NCBI GenBank assembly: GCA_003116995.1
Contig: BDSL01000044.1
Coordinates: 372,001-436,000, forward strand
Direction of reading: 5' to 3'
Source: Yamagishiella unicocca
Lineage: Eukaryota > Chlorophyta > Chlorophyceae > Chlamydomonadales > Volvocaceae
DNA: 64,000 nt
In this document: positions 9,201 through 21,100 of the stretch, piece after piece
How the letters are laid out: each line of letters starts with the position of its first letter
Numbering within the stretch: position 1 is the first letter of the stretch
Translations under genes and position numbers: made by a program
The notes under the pieces: generated by a model
Databases searched by the model: none
Seen by the model: the letters and a program-made list of their open reading frames with translations, nothing else
Told to the model about the DNA's origin: nothing

Positions 9201-12200
9201 ACCTTCGGCTTTCGTATCCCCAACCCAGTTCTCCAGCATGCATCTCAAAACGTCTGTTCTGAACGGTTTTTTCGGGCATCCACGGGTCTTCCTCGAACCT
9301 TCCGACCAGGGCAGCCGCCCCACCCCACCCGCGACCTTCGTACACGGGTTCTCCTTGCCAGCCCACCTGCGATGACCAGGCACTTGACGATCGCGAAGTC
9401 CACGTGGCGAACCACCGCCGTGAACACGTGCTCCAGGAAGCGGGTCCAAGCCTGAGGGGGTGGCGTGAAAACCGTTGACGCGAAAAAGACAGGATAGTGG
9501 GCGCATGGTCGGCGGACAGCGAGGATGTGGGCGCATGCTGGGGGGGAGGTACAGAAAATAGCCGCAGGCAACAGCACCGCGCCGCACCTTGTCGTACCCC
9601 AGGGCGGCGGCTCCCCGCTTGCGCGGCAGGTTCGCCTCCACGCGGGCTCGAACCAGGGTTGTACTGCCGCCAACCAGGCAAACGTTCGCCAGGCCCTCCT
9701 GCGCGCCAAAACAGCGAAGCGGCACTCAGGCTCAACATCAAGTGAGGGGGCTGTGTGAAGATGGGAAAACAGACGAAGAACCGAAAAAGACGGAAGCAAA
9801 AGTAGGCAGAAATAGGGGAGACAGAAGGAAAGGCCAGGCAGTTATGGCTGGTGGCCGGTCCCTTCCTCCCGCCCGGGACATCCGCTCCTCACCGTTATCA
9901 GCACCGCCGCGAGGTCGGCCGCCAGGGCGACATCGGTGGCCTTCGCACGGGGGGCCAGCAGGCGGTGGCTCAGTGGGCTGAGCGGTGAGGGATGAGAGGT
10001 CCGGCGGCCGCAGTTTCGCAGACAGCCCTAAATAGCTGAAGCAAATCACTGCTGGCGGCACGGACTTGCGGCGCCGGGGGGAAGTTAGGTTGCTTTGGAT
10101 GCACAAAGTTGCTCCCACCCAGACCGTGTGTGAGGGCAGAAGCCATGCGTCAGCGAGTTCTGCAGCGGGCGTGCGTGCGTGCGTGAGTGAGTGAGCCGGC
10201 GGAGGCCCCTGCACACGAAGCGAAGCGACCCCACGTGACGCGACACCCCCACCTGCCGTACGCGGTCGATATCCAGGGCGTCCCAAGCTGCCTGCGCGGG
10301 CGTGAGGGAGATGCGGGGGGCGGAGGCTTTGAGCAACGGAAGGCAGTGGACGCAGTGCCCCCGGGAATGCGGGGGTTGGCGAGAAGACCCTGTTTTACAC
10401 GACATGGGAAGGTGGGAAGGGGAGTGGCGCATAGTGTACTGATGGTGGGGTGGGGGCCGGGGATGACGGTCTACGTGGAGGCACCGGGATTGTACCGGAA
10501 TGGTGCCGGGGTTGTACCGGAATGGTGCCGGGGTTGTACCGGAATGGTGCCGGGGTTGTACCGGAATGGTGCCGGGGTTGTACCGGAATGGTGCCGGGGT
10601 TGTACCGGAATGGTGCCGGGGTTGTACCGGAATGGTGCCGGGGTTGTACCGGAATGGGAAGACAGGGAGCGAGGTCGTAGCCAGGTGGAACGGGAGCTGC
10701 AGCGCTCTTGTAACACGAACAGGCAGGCAGGCAGGCAGGCAGGCCGAGCTGGGGAGGGAGCATGTGCGCTGTCCCTCCCTATCGTTCCGCAATGGGCTTA
10801 CTGTCCGTAGCGCCGGCAGAGTACGATACCCTGCGACACGTGGCCCCGTACCTTCTGCAGGGTAAAGGACCGGCCCAGCTCCAGCTCCAGGGAGTGGTAT
10901 GCGCCCAGCTTGATGTACTCGCTCTCTGTGAGGTTGCGGCCCTTGATGCGGATGACACCGCCTGGCGGAGGGGGGGCCACAGCAGACAGCAGGCGCGGGG
11001 GGGGGGAGTTTTTAAGAGAATCCGCGAATCCACGGCCGACAAACCGAGGGCGGTGAAGGTGATGGTCCAGAGGAGAGGCGCGGGAAGCGTAGGGCCAAGC
11101 AGGGCGGGAGGGGAGGCGCTTAGAGAGGCCGCAGGCCGCAGGTGGATGAGGTGAGGTGGGGGATTCCCTTTGCGGCCATTAACAAAGGACGGGCCCTGGT
11201 ATTGCAGTCGTCCATGGTTTGTCGCCATCCGCTCCGCCGTGTGTGACCATCCATCGTGCCCCTTCCCTCCCATCCATCGTGGCCCCCCGCCCTACCCATG
11301 GTGGCCCTCACTCACCTTCGGCGTCGAACTCGATTCCCTCCACCTCCAGCGTCAGCTTCAGCTTCAGCCGCTCCGTCTCCAGGCCCGCCTTGTCCACCTG
11401 CCAGTGCCAGGTGCCAGGGCAGATCGCGCTCGTAAGCGAGAGCGAGGCTGCAGCAGCGGCTAATGTACATAACGTGGGCTGTCACACGCGCTCAGCGCGG
11501 CTGGTTGTCGGGTCCGCGTCGTAAGCATGGCCTGGACTCACAGAGCACGGCGATAACCGCCCACACCGTCGCACCACCCCGCACTGCCCCGCTGACCTGG
11601 ACCTTTCGGAAGGTGGTGGCGGTGACGTGGTCGCCCTCGCGGGCTAGATTGTACACGTGCCACATGTCCTCGGCTGTGGTCAGCGGCGAAGGGTTTGGAG
11701 AGAGGTAAGGGTTGGAAAGGCGCGGATGGAAGGAGGCAGGACAACGCCAGCGGGACGCGTGAAGACAGCCCGTTGCTGTGCCATAGCCCAGAGGCTGCTA
11801 TCAGAGGCGGCATCTGAGGCGGCATGAGAGGCTGCGGCCCTGGCCCCCCTCGATAGCCCCCTTAACACCCGCCCCGGCGGCTGCCTGCCACCTCCGCGCA
11901 GCAGCAGGTTTTCAGGTCGGCTCAGCACACAGCCGCAAAGGGTACCGACCAGCCCTCCGTATCACTCCCCCTCCCTCCCTCCGCATAACTCTCCCTCCCT
12001 CCGTATCACTCCCCCTCCCTCCCTCCGCATAACTCTCCCTCCCTCCGTATCATTCCCCGTCCCTCCCTCCCTCCGCATAACTCTCCCTCCTTCCGCATAA
12101 CTCTCCCTCCGCATAACTCTCCCTCCCTCCGCATAACTCTCCCTCCCTCCCTCCCTCCATCCCACAGGCCGGGTGGCGCCGCACAGCCGCACCCACGCAC

Positions 12201-12267
12201 CCTCTTCGGGCAGCAGCTTCACGAAGCCCTCCGCCCCCTTGGCGAAGCCCTTCGCCAGCAGCTTCAT
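6295..12267 (-). CDS. PELO: Pelota/Dom34 ribosome-rescue factor
   Basis: Pelota with Hbs1 recognises ribosomes stalled on mRNA and splits them with ABCE1. Fourteen exons join in phase: 12267-12201, 11673-11597, 11397-11316, 10961-10852, 10291-10253, 9940-9893, 9698-9588, 9451-9367, 8872-8806, 8561-8492, 8094-8020, 7571-7493, 6962-6847, 6411-6295. The product is 380 aa, the usual family length. It starts [14 protein letters not shown] and contains the N-domain [18 protein letters not shown], the central [18 protein letters not shown] and [12 protein letters not shown], the C-domain [11 protein letters not shown] and FYGPGHV, and the ending [20 protein letters not shown]. No GGQ is present, as expected for Pelota rather than eRF1. 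Exon 6 needs an unusual AAG acceptor. Several introns carry minisatellites. Confidence 0.95.
6963..7270. repeat. G-rich minisatellite in a Pelota intron
   Basis: About 15 tandem units of 18-21 bp of the form gggggggagggggttgtgc fill the intron between exons 12 and 13. Units differ mainly in G-run length. The + strand is extremely G-rich, so the pre-mRNA, copied in minus sense, is C-rich and the template strand could form G-quadruplexes. Long apparent frames over this block on both strands are repeat artefacts. Confidence 0.9.
7940..8012. repeat. CACGTG-containing short repeats in a Pelota intron
   Basis: The intron between exons 11 and 12 holds closely spaced copies of cccacgtgggact. CACGTG occurs at 7948-7953, 7960-7965 and 7980-7985, with a related GACGTG just after. 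Such palindromes are G-box-like, but a regulatory role is only a possibility; local duplication is the simpler reading. Confidence 0.5.
9240..9300 (+). repeat. CATCCACGGGTC intron repeat, copy A
   Basis: The copy reads gaacggttttttcgggcatc then cacgggtcttcctcgaacc. It lies in the Pelota intron between exons 8 and 9, antisense to the gene. Related copies are at about 29185-29228 (a GDI intron) and 33600-33645 (an FNBP4-like intron). Confidence 0.65.
10370..10416 (+). repeat. GGCGAGAAGACC intron repeat, copy 1
   Basis: The sequence ggcgagaagaccctgtttta followed by cacgacatgggaagg is shared with 28698-28732 (ggcgagaagacccggttaca, then cgacatgga). Both copies lie inside introns, one in Pelota and one in GDI. 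Confidence 0.55.
10488..10658. repeat. 22-bp minisatellite in a Pelota intron
   Basis: About eight nearly perfect tandem copies of tgtaccggaatggtgccggg with two further bases (gt). They lie in the intron between exons 4 and 5. The copies are almost identical, which suggests recent expansion. Confidence 0.9.
11000..11048 (+). repeat. ATCCACGGCCG intron repeat, copy 1
   Basis: The sequence aagagaatccgcgaatccac followed by ggccgacaaacc resembles 27858-27894 (aaataaacccgcggatccac, then ggccgtcaaacc). Both copies are in introns, of Pelota and GDI respectively. Confidence 0.5.
11960..12160. repeat. Pyrimidine-rich minisatellite in Pelota intron 1
   Basis: Irregular tandem units such as ccctccgcataactctccct and ccctccgtatcactccccct are repeated about eight times just downstream of exon 1. 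They give open frames on the minus strand that read as charged repeats and are not coding. Confidence 0.85.
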
Positions 12268-12716
12268 GTCTGGTGCGTCCGTAGCTGGGGATCACTAAGC
12301 GCCTGGTGCGGCTGGTGCACAGCCCCGGGCAGGCTACTACCACTGCTGCCGTTCCTTAGCTACTGCCGCTCCTCAGCTGCTACTGCGGCGATGACAACGG
12401 CTACTTGGGGATGCGGCGCTCCCGAACAGTCGTCCCCCAAGATAGATCAAAATTCTGATCAGGCCTGCTAGCTCAGCCGAGTCCCCGTGAGCGAGTCCGC
12501 TGATCTCTGGTTAAATGACGGGCTAGATGACGCGGCAGCAGCAGACCTCTGCTATCAGCTACAGCCGTCAATGCGCTCCGTAGATGCGGCCAATGGTCGC
12601 CTCCGGTGCTTGCCTCCGCTGGCTGTTTGGCTTCCCACGCAGACTACGAGCTCTCCTGTGTGTGCTGCCTGCCCGGACGACAACACAACCAGGGACGCTG
12701 CTCGTTGCCCCTTCAG
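12268..12716. promoter_or_regulatory. Spacer upstream of Pelota
   Basis: This 449-bp gap separates the Pelota start codon from the stop of the next minus-strand gene, so it must hold that gene's 3' UTR and the Pelota promoter. No exon or known motif was recognised. Confidence 0.4.
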
Positions 12717-13199
12717 CTAGTTGGTTGGGTAAGCGAACACAACCACCCAGTAGAGCGCCGCCGCGACGAAGGCGATGAAGGCCACAAGCGTCAGGTACAG
12801 GCCAGTGGCTCCCAGCGGGAAGTCGCCGGCGAGAGACTTCTGACGCCGGGGCGCCTTGCGTGCCTGGGTGGCGGCTCGCTGTGGTGTGGGGGAAGGGTTG
12901 CGGGGCTCATTGGCGAGGGACGGGGTGCTGTGAGGCGTCGGGCAGGAACGAGACGGCTCCGGAGACGATTGGGCGTTGCTGGAAGGGGATTAGGTCTGCG
13001 ATTGTATGTACGCTACAGTGCAACACGCCGTACCCAGCAAGCAGGGCTAGCTGAACGACGCGCAGCCGCAACGCAAAGCGGGTATCGACATTTGCAAAGC
13101 CGCGCGCCACAGCGCGCCCACCTTCTCGCCCTTGTACGTCTCAAACTGCTCGCGATCGCCTAACGTTTTGCGTACCGCAGACGCTGTTGTCCCGCGGGT
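12717..13199 (-). CDS. Small single-pass membrane protein, N-terminus unresolved
   Basis: Two exons are supported, at about 13199-13122 and 12863-12717, joined in phase 0 across a gtgggc...cag intron. Together they read TASAVRKTLGDREQFETYKG, EKARKAPRRQKSLAGDFPLG, ATGLYLTLVAFIAFVAAALY, WVVVFAYPTN and stop. There is a basic cytosolic-type stretch (KARKAPRRQK), one hydrophobic helix of about 22 residues and a five-residue tail. The 5' end of the first exon and the start codon could not be fixed; a tiny upstream coding exon is likely. I do not recognise the family. The shape suits a tail-anchored or small organelle/ER membrane subunit, but that is only inference. Confidence 0.5.
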
Positions 13200-14216
13200 G
13201 ACCTGGTCTGCAAGGGTGCAGAATTCGCGGGGCAGGAGCTACGGACTGGACTCCGAAACGGATGCGTTGTAAAGCAGTGTAGGTCTATGTACAGGCAACG
13301 TAGAACTCTATTATGGTATGAACTTTACGGACCGGCAGGGCAGCTGTCGTAAAGGGGAGGGCTCTACTTGTGGGCCCCTAGCTTTCGAAGGCGCACGCCA
13401 ACAATCAATTACAGTGCAGCTACGGACATAAAGCAAACTGCCAGCGTTGTGTCACAGGTTTCTTAACGTGTCCGATCTCCAGCACGGCGCATTTGCGACC
13501 GGCAACGGACCTTTGTTAGTCTTTGTACCCATTCCAGTTGTAAAGGCAAATGCGTCGCTTCAAGAATATGCTAGGGAATGTCGAGCGGGGTCTACGCTGA
13601 GGCCTGGGGTCGTGAGGTGGACCTCTTGCTCCGTGGCCCTTATCGGTTACGATGGCTTGCGCGTATAATGTGATCTGTAGGGGTGCAGCGGCAATGCACG
13701 TACAGAATGTGCAAAATCATGAAACGGTACTTCTGCGATCGCGGAGTCAGCAATCCAACCCTCCGGTACATCCTGCACGGCATAAGGCGCCGACACCCAA
13801 GCCCAAATTAACAAGCCACTGTTTTCGTTCGCGACTTGTAAGTTTACGGCGCATGACGAACGCCGACCGTGCTAATGCGCGGAACAGCGGCAGCGGTCCC
13901 GCGACCCACCGACCCATAACCGTCAGCAGAGGTCGGCAACACTGCGGTATGGAACAATTAGCATATGCCGTGCCTAATTCCAAGCAGTAGGCCAATAAAT
14001 AATCCATTTGCGAATGAATAGTCCAAATGGGATTCGTTAACGCCTGTAGGCTCCAACTGGCAGGTACAAAGATGGAGGTCACCGGTAGTTCAGGTTACGT
14101 CCACATCTTCACAAAGGTTGCGCTGCCTCTGAAGTAACACAACCGCCTTTCGCCATTCTAACCCCAATCAACAAGCAGTTGACACCATCCCCCCCGCCCC
14201 TCGTTTACGAGCAAGC
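13200..14216. other. Intergenic, no gene recognised
   Basis: The stretch is less GC-rich than the neighbouring exons. Frames of up to 112 codons exist but lack coding signature. It should contain the unresolved 5' end of the small membrane protein gene and the 3' UTR of the propeller gene. A TTACA (TGTAA in gene sense) lies at 13409-13413. Confidence 0.4.
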
Positions 14217-15923
14217 TCAGGCGTGCCTACTACCTGTCTGCAAGAAAGCGATCTTCCCAGTGAAGAGCGACTCCATCTCGGCCATCGACGTGGTCATTAT
14301 GCGAGCTTCCCGATCTCCAGCACCGTAGCTTATGAACACCGTCCCGTTGCTGCTAAGGTGAAACCCGGCCACGTAGGCGATGTGAGCCTTCGTGGGGTAG
14401 TTAGGGTGCCTGAAAAAAGTCAGGTTGATCTCATCCGAGATGTCGGTAATGGCGAAGGGCGGCGCCGGCTGAAACTTGTACGCAAAGTGACGGTACAGCT
14501 TCTTCTTCTTCTTCTTCGGCTTCTTTTTCCGGCCCCCTCGAGCCGCCCCCTGGTCATCACCGCCGAGCATCTCGACGTGGTGCATGATGCCCATGTAGTA
14601 CGACAGCCCGGTCATCGACAGCTTGGCGTCAACCCACACGACGGGCGGCCCGCCGTGTATGGAGTGCCCCTCGAACGGCGCGAAGAGCTCGGGCTTCCCG
14701 ACCGTCTCATGGACGACTTCGCAGGCGCCGCTTGTGCTCACTTCCAGCACACGGTGCGGGTTAACCGTGTGAGTCATCATGAGCGACTCGGTGCCGTTCG
14801 TGTGGCGGTACACCCACGGCATCCAGTTCTGCAGGGGGTTTAAGGGCGTACGAGGGTAAGCGGGCAGGGAGCGGCCCGCACGACCAGGGTATTTGCAACG
14901 CTCAGGTTACGACACTGTGCTTCCGTACAAGCGTCGAGCTGCACCCGCGTCACCGGCTCGAGGCAGCCAGCTGCGCCGCATGCCGCAGCAACAGACTGGG
15001 GCCTTTCCCTTCGCTTCTGTTTGCCTTTCCGCATGTTCCGTATGTTCATGCAGCTGCTATGACTAAGTCATGGGCGTTTCAGCATGAGGCATCGCTGAAA
15101 TGCAGGTCAGACGCGGAGCCAGCGGCGGGGTCGTCGTTGGCCGTTGAGCTGCAAGCCTCGCCCTGGCATCCCTACCGCGTCCGCAAGCGCCTTGTCAGGC
15201 GTCAGTTACAGCCCAAGGTCATGCGTTCAACCCGCTGGCTGGAACAGGCTGGAACCGGTCCTCCTTGCAATATGCCCGGTCGTTACCTGATCCCGTGTTC
15301 CAGCCCCTCCGCCGTACCTTCTCCATGACGTAAGACGGCGTAGCCGGGTACTTAAAGCTGTCGGTCAGATGCAGACGCAGTGGCTGCTGCAGGCGCCACT
15401 GCCCCGCTGTCTGCTCAGATCGGACTTGTGCAATCCATTGGTCGTACACAACCTTGGACGTGCAGTACGGCCCCGCACCAGGCACCCGCTGAGGCTTGCG
15501 CCCAAAGATTGTGTACACTCCCTTTCCCGGCCAGGTCCATACTTTGACATCCCCAAGGCCAGTGACATCCGTCCTGCCGTCACGAACATTGCTGTCAAAC
15601 TCGCACTCTAGGTAGGGCTCGCGCCAGGGGTTGTACGTCTGGCAGCGCAGGCCTTGCACACTGTCGTGCAGGCCCACGCACATGTAGAGGTGGTTGACCC
15701 AAAATATCTTCGCCTTGGCTTTGAGGAACGTGGTGCGCTTCAGCGCAGATATGAACTTGTCGCCATGTTCCACTAGGGATGGATTGTAGGCTGCTTCTGT
15801 CGTTGTCCAGGCAACGGCGACATCGCTGGAAGCTCGTGCACCGCTCAGCAACGAGGGTGCCACAGCTATTACTGCTAGCGCCAATAGAATGGAAGTCCAC
15901 AGCCCGAACCGTGTGCACGTCAT
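14217..15923 (-). CDS. Secreted protein, probable beta-propeller/glycosidase-like fold
   Basis: Two exons, 15923-15318 and 14828-14217, join in phase 0 and predict about 405 aa. The N-terminus is a clear signal peptide or anchor (hydrophobic ILLALAVIAVAPSLLSG). Segments such as AYNPSLVEHGDKFISALKRT, EKNWMPWVYRH, HTVNPHRVLEV and GFHLSSNGTVFISYGAGDRE are typical of five-bladed propeller proteins distantly related to GH130 or beta-mannosyltransferase families, where opening NPS, a KNW-P motif and a late YGAGD motif recur. A lysine run (KKKPKKKKKK) is inserted in the second half. A consensus donor (acag|gtagta) lies just before the stop, so a further short exon is possible. Catalytic activity cannot be read from the sequence. 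Confidence 0.65.
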
Positions 15924-18166
15924 ACCTCTCCGGGACGTCTAGGGACTGCGTTGGCTGGCTGTATGGCGCTCGCAGCTAAAGGACATGATGGCTAGGCAAT
16001 TTCGCCCGAACATTATAGTAGCACAGATTTAATAATAATTAGCGACCATGTTTGTTCTGCGATGTCAGGGATAGGAAACAGCCATTAACTTCCAAAGCTC
16101 TTCCCATATGTTCTTATATGCGCAATATACGTAGATACCTCTGAAATGTCATGTTTTAATGCATTGTGTTGGGGACCGTCGGTTCGGTATTCCTGTTGAG
16201 TCTTGGAGAAATGCAGTTGCAAAACTGACGCTTTTGGCGGGTAGGCAAGTCCATGCACACAATCCGGCTTGTTGTCATAAGTTGCTGCTAGGTTTTACTC
16301 ACACAAATAGACGCGGTGTAGTAGCAGGGCCGTGCGGGTCCTGTTGCTGGTGAACACGTCGATCATCCCCATAATATGCGCAGCTGTCAACACACCACAG
16401 TCCTCTCGACACGCCGCCGGAACGAGCAGAAGGAGTATGATGGGTGTTACCTGCAAAAGTGACAGGTATTATTCCCAAGCCTCTGGGGACATAACCAAGC
16501 ACCCTTCGGAAGTCGTGTCGGTCTCCTTCGGTATCAGCGTGATCGGATTTCCTGAGCATGCAATGTTGGATTGGCTGGATCGGCTTTGAGATCGAGTCGT
16601 GCATGTCAGTCATGCATCTGAATGCATGCATGGCTCGATTTCGACATGTACTCATATCCATTTCCCCTTGCGAAACGACATTCTTAATCGGAAGCCTGAC
16701 GCGACCTGCTGTGCCTCAACGGCTTCTGGGGGGTCGCTGCCACTACCTGTCTGCTATCTGCATGTAACAAGTGATCTTCAAGGAACGCACAATCAGGGAC
16801 CAAGACTCCAAGCGCTGACCCACGAGAATGCGACCTTTACCTATTCAGGCCCTGCCAAAACGCCCGCGCCGACAACCCACCTCCAAGAATATTTTAGTAA
16901 AGCTATGTACCTTTACGAGTACTGCAACGATCCCCCCCTGTCACAGCAAAACCCGTGACCCTGGACCCAAGACGTGGGGGTTGTATCCCGAAGGGGTGGC
17001 CTAACAGTGTTCATAATGAAACTACGTACCTCTGGCGAGCACAACATGTACTCAAGCCACATTCTCTGAGGTACCGCGCCAAGGCGCCAAAGCACAGTAG
17101 GGTTTTGGGTCTCGTATTCGATACTGTCATGCTGACAACGTTTCCCATCCCTCGCCATGAAGTTCACCTAAGTTTACGTAGTTTCCACGAGCTATTGTGA
17201 TCAGGGCCCTTCACAGCGTGCGTGCACGGCGTGTGGCAAGATTTACAGAGCAATTCATCCTCATCCAAACCCCGACAGCAGCGCTCCGACCGTCTGCGTC
17301 TATTCGACCCGTGGGCCAACTTATGGTGGCCTTTCAGCCAGTCGCCGTTTCGTTTGGCGGCGAGACTTCACAAACACAAACCAATGAAACAAGGCACAAG
17401 GAACGCCGTGTTATTGGCAGCACTTCATCCAGGCAACCGCGTCGTTTGCCAAACAGCGCTATTGGAACTGTGCGTGCATCGCACGGGCATCCCAGCTGGG
17501 ATACGTATCATGGGTGTTCTTCAAGAAGTAATGCAGTAGCATCTCAAATATTCGGGCTCACTAATTGCCTCGTCCACCACTGTCGTGTAACGTACAACAC
17601 TTCAGCTGCCTTCCTTTGGAGTGCATTTTCCTTAGGGGACGCTCTTCTGTAGTTTGGCCTAGTTACATAATCACTGAGAAGTGTAGCTCTGCTCGTGACT
17701 GCATATGGAGGCCCATTGTCCTCCTTCACCTTCCTGGCTTTGCGACTCCCTTTCCTAAGCCAGGCAATGCAAAGGTGGCACAGGGCCATACTTTTGCCCG
17801 TTGATAAGGATGGGTATTTCACGCACTAGTGTTTGGTGAGGCTGGGCGCTTGCGTGTCTTGCCACCAAGCACTCAATGGTCGAAGACACCTATACCTGGC
17901 TGGTGAGTCTCCTAATTTTTATCTCCATATGGTAGAATGGAAAGCACCAGGCAATGCGCACGCTTGCGCACCGGCAGAACCTTTTTATATGCCCGCCTAT
18001 TTTTCGAGCGTCCCCATGCACGGAAGGCTTGCTTTGCTCGAATTTCGATAAACGAATAACTGATTAACCTTTCATCTGCGTCCGGACGTGCTTGCTGGAC
18101 CTCAGGCTTTTGTCATAATGCTCGTGTAACATTACGACGCACTACGGCTCGCTTTGGCTTGCCACA
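15924..18166. other. Long non-coding stretch, lower GC
   Basis: The stretch is clearly less GC-rich than its surroundings and has only short frames without coding bias (the longest, at 17197-17652, looks random). It includes the promoter of the propeller gene on the left and the upstream region of the + strand gene at 18167 on the right. No repeat family was recognised here. Confidence 0.4.
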
Positions 18167-21100
18167 ATGAGGGCTGGTCACGACCACCTCGGCGTGGCTG
18201 GCACAAATCTGCCGGCGTCTCTGCCGCAGTCTACTCAGCCCGCCGTCCAAGAGGCGAGCGTGGCGCCAGCCCCAGTCTGCATGCCTGGAGGTGATATGCA
18301 CCTTCCTGCGTCCTTGACTTCGGACCTTGTGGGGCTGCCTCATACTGCAAATGCGGACGCTTTTGCCGGCAGCTTGTCGACCTCAGAAGTCGCGCACCTC
18401 AGTCATGCGACTGCCCCGCCCTCTAGCGTGGACGATATGTTACTGTTTGAGCTGCGGACCGCTGCGGACCGCAGCACTCATTCAGAGCGTCCGGCGTGGT
18501 CAGAAAATTGCAGACTGAATGGGGGAGTGAAGCGCCCCAGAGCCGCGGCTTTCTGCGGGGATGCTTCATCAACGCCAACAGAACTGACGCGAATAAATCA
18601 AATTCGGCGACGCGACCCTTTGCCCGACAGTCATGCCACGTGCGGCATGGGGTCATGTAGCGACATGGCCGTCGACCCTCCTGCGCTCCTCGCTCAGATG
18701 CCTTCGAGGGCGCCTCACGCAGACCACCAACATATTCGAAATCTGCTACCGCACCAGGAGGCCTTCTTGCAGCTGCTGAGCTTATCGGACGCGGCGCTGC
18801 GAGACCAAGCTCGCACTACGGACGCGGGTCCTGCTGCTGCCGCCCAAATGGGCACCGCCGCCTCTATCTGCAACGGTTTGGGCGCCACCGAGGGGCAGCT
18901 TGCTGCCTTCCTTTCGGCCCGTCCCTCCGGCGTCCTAGAGCAATTGCTGGCGGCTGTGTTGCTGGCCCCTGCCGTGCAGCCTACCAGTCGCGATGCAGCC
19001 GTTACCACAAACCCCGCAGCAGCAGCAGCAGAAGCTCCCCCTCTGGGCCTCGCGTCCATTTCTCGACGGGCTGAACCCCCAAAAGTCGTTGACGATGCTG
19101 TGGTCCAGCCCAACTGCATGCGCCGGTCATCCGCGATGGCCGTTGCTGCCCTCCGCACCGGTTTAATAGTTGACAACAGCTGTGCGGCGCCTTACCGACC
19201 GATTCAAGTATCCGATCGTGCGGATCGGAGGAGCGGCAGCGCCAGCGCTAGCGATGCTACACTGATGGCCACCATCAGTGATCGCGACGCGAGTGGCAGC
19301 GGCAGCGGAGTCGGTGACGACGCCTCGGAGGGCAAGGGCGATGCAGAAGCCGCAGGAAGCGGCGAAGGAAGCGGAGATGGGTCGGCTGCCGCCACCGCGA
19401 CCAAGAGCAATGGACGAAGCAGCGGCAGGGCGACGGCGGCGCCTGGTCCGACACATGCTGGCAGCCGGAGCGCTGACAGACCTGGAGACCCATCCCCGTA
19501 CCGCCGACCCAAATCGTCCTCCAACTCCTTACCCACTGCCAGGGGCGAGCAGGAGGGTAGCGCCGCAGGCGCTGGGAAAGCTTGGGATGCTGCTAGCGCC
19601 ATTGACGCCGACTCAGTCGCTGCCACAGAGCAGCCTGCTGGCGATCTGACACCCGACGTGCTGCTGAGTCCGTTCTCCGAATCCGTGTCAGCGCAGCTGG
19701 GGTCGTCGCTGCCTCCGGAGGTGGCGGCGCGTCTGAAGAAAAAAATCCGAATCATCCAGCCCATCAGCCGAACCTGGGTGGAGGAGACGCTGCAGGGCTC
19801 CAGCACCACAGCCAATGCATCCAGCGGCAGCGGAGGCGCGGTAGGTGGCGGCGGGGGCGCGGGTACGACGACGGCAGCCGCGTCGCCGGACGGCGGGGCA
19901 GCGCTGGCATCTGTGCAGGGGCGCCAGCAGCAGCAGCAGCAGTCTCATCCCGCACGGGTAGCCGGCAGCGGCGTGTCGGAGGGCCATGTCAATGCTGTGG
20001 TACGGCCCCTGCAGCACCAGGACTCACTGTTGTCAGGCAGGACGGTGCAAGGGGTTGGGCCGTCGCCTGATCGCAGCGATCGGGACGGCCCGGCCCGGGG
20101 TCCTCGCGGTAGCCGAGAGGCGGCGGCACTGGGGTTTCGGAGCCCGTTGCTGCCCACCACCACCATCACCACAGCCAGCTCAACGCAGGAGAAGGCCGCT
20201 GCGAACGCAGTGCCAGCGGCGCTCCCAGGGGTGCCACTGGGGGATCTGCCGGCCCTCGTTGCGGCAACTTCCTCGGCACCTCCACGCCCACCACCAGCCG
20301 CCCATCCGCTGCCGATCCGGCGGCCTCTCCCGCTGAAGCCCCCGCGGGTCAAGCCAGAGGGCGGGGACGCCGCGCAGCTTCCGGGCTTCTATGGCGCCGC
20401 GGTCTCGGCTGCGACGGGACCTGGACCCCAGTTGCCGACCCAGGTCGCCAGGGCTTCGCTGGCAGAAGCGGTGCCGGCACCGCCCATGTCAGCCGATTGC
20501 CTGTCGCCTTTTATCTTCACGCTACCGACGCATTTCACCGCCGCCTCGGCTGCCGCCGGACTGAGCTCTGTCGAGATGCTGCCGCCGCGCTACGGCAGCA
20601 ACACGACCACCGCCGCTGGGGCATTGCCGGCTGCCACGCCGTCAGCAAGCGACCTCCCGCCATTCAGCCACTCGGCCCCACTTCCGCACCGGGCCACCTC
20701 AGGCATCATTCCCGGCCATGAAACCCAGGCAGCTGCCGCCGCGGCTTTCGCAGCCGCCGCTGCCAACACCTCACCGCGCGCTGCTCCGCTGGGCGGGCTT
20801 GGCGGCGGGGCAAACCTGTCCGCCTTGTTGGGTGGCGCCTCGTCGTGTGGAGCGCCGGCCGCTGCCGGCAGCGTTTGTCCGGAGAGCACAGACGCACGCA
20901 GCGAGTGGCCCGCGCTGGGGGCCGCCGGTATGCTGCCGCAGCAGACTCGGTCGCTGGTGCAGCTTCCGCAGTCAGCCTCGTCGTCGTGTCTGGGCAAGGT
21001 GCAGGGCGAGCTGACGTTGTTGTACCAATGGTACGTGGCAAACAAGACGGTGTATCTGGAGCAGGCGCAGCGGCAGCTGCAGCGGATAGACATGCTGACC

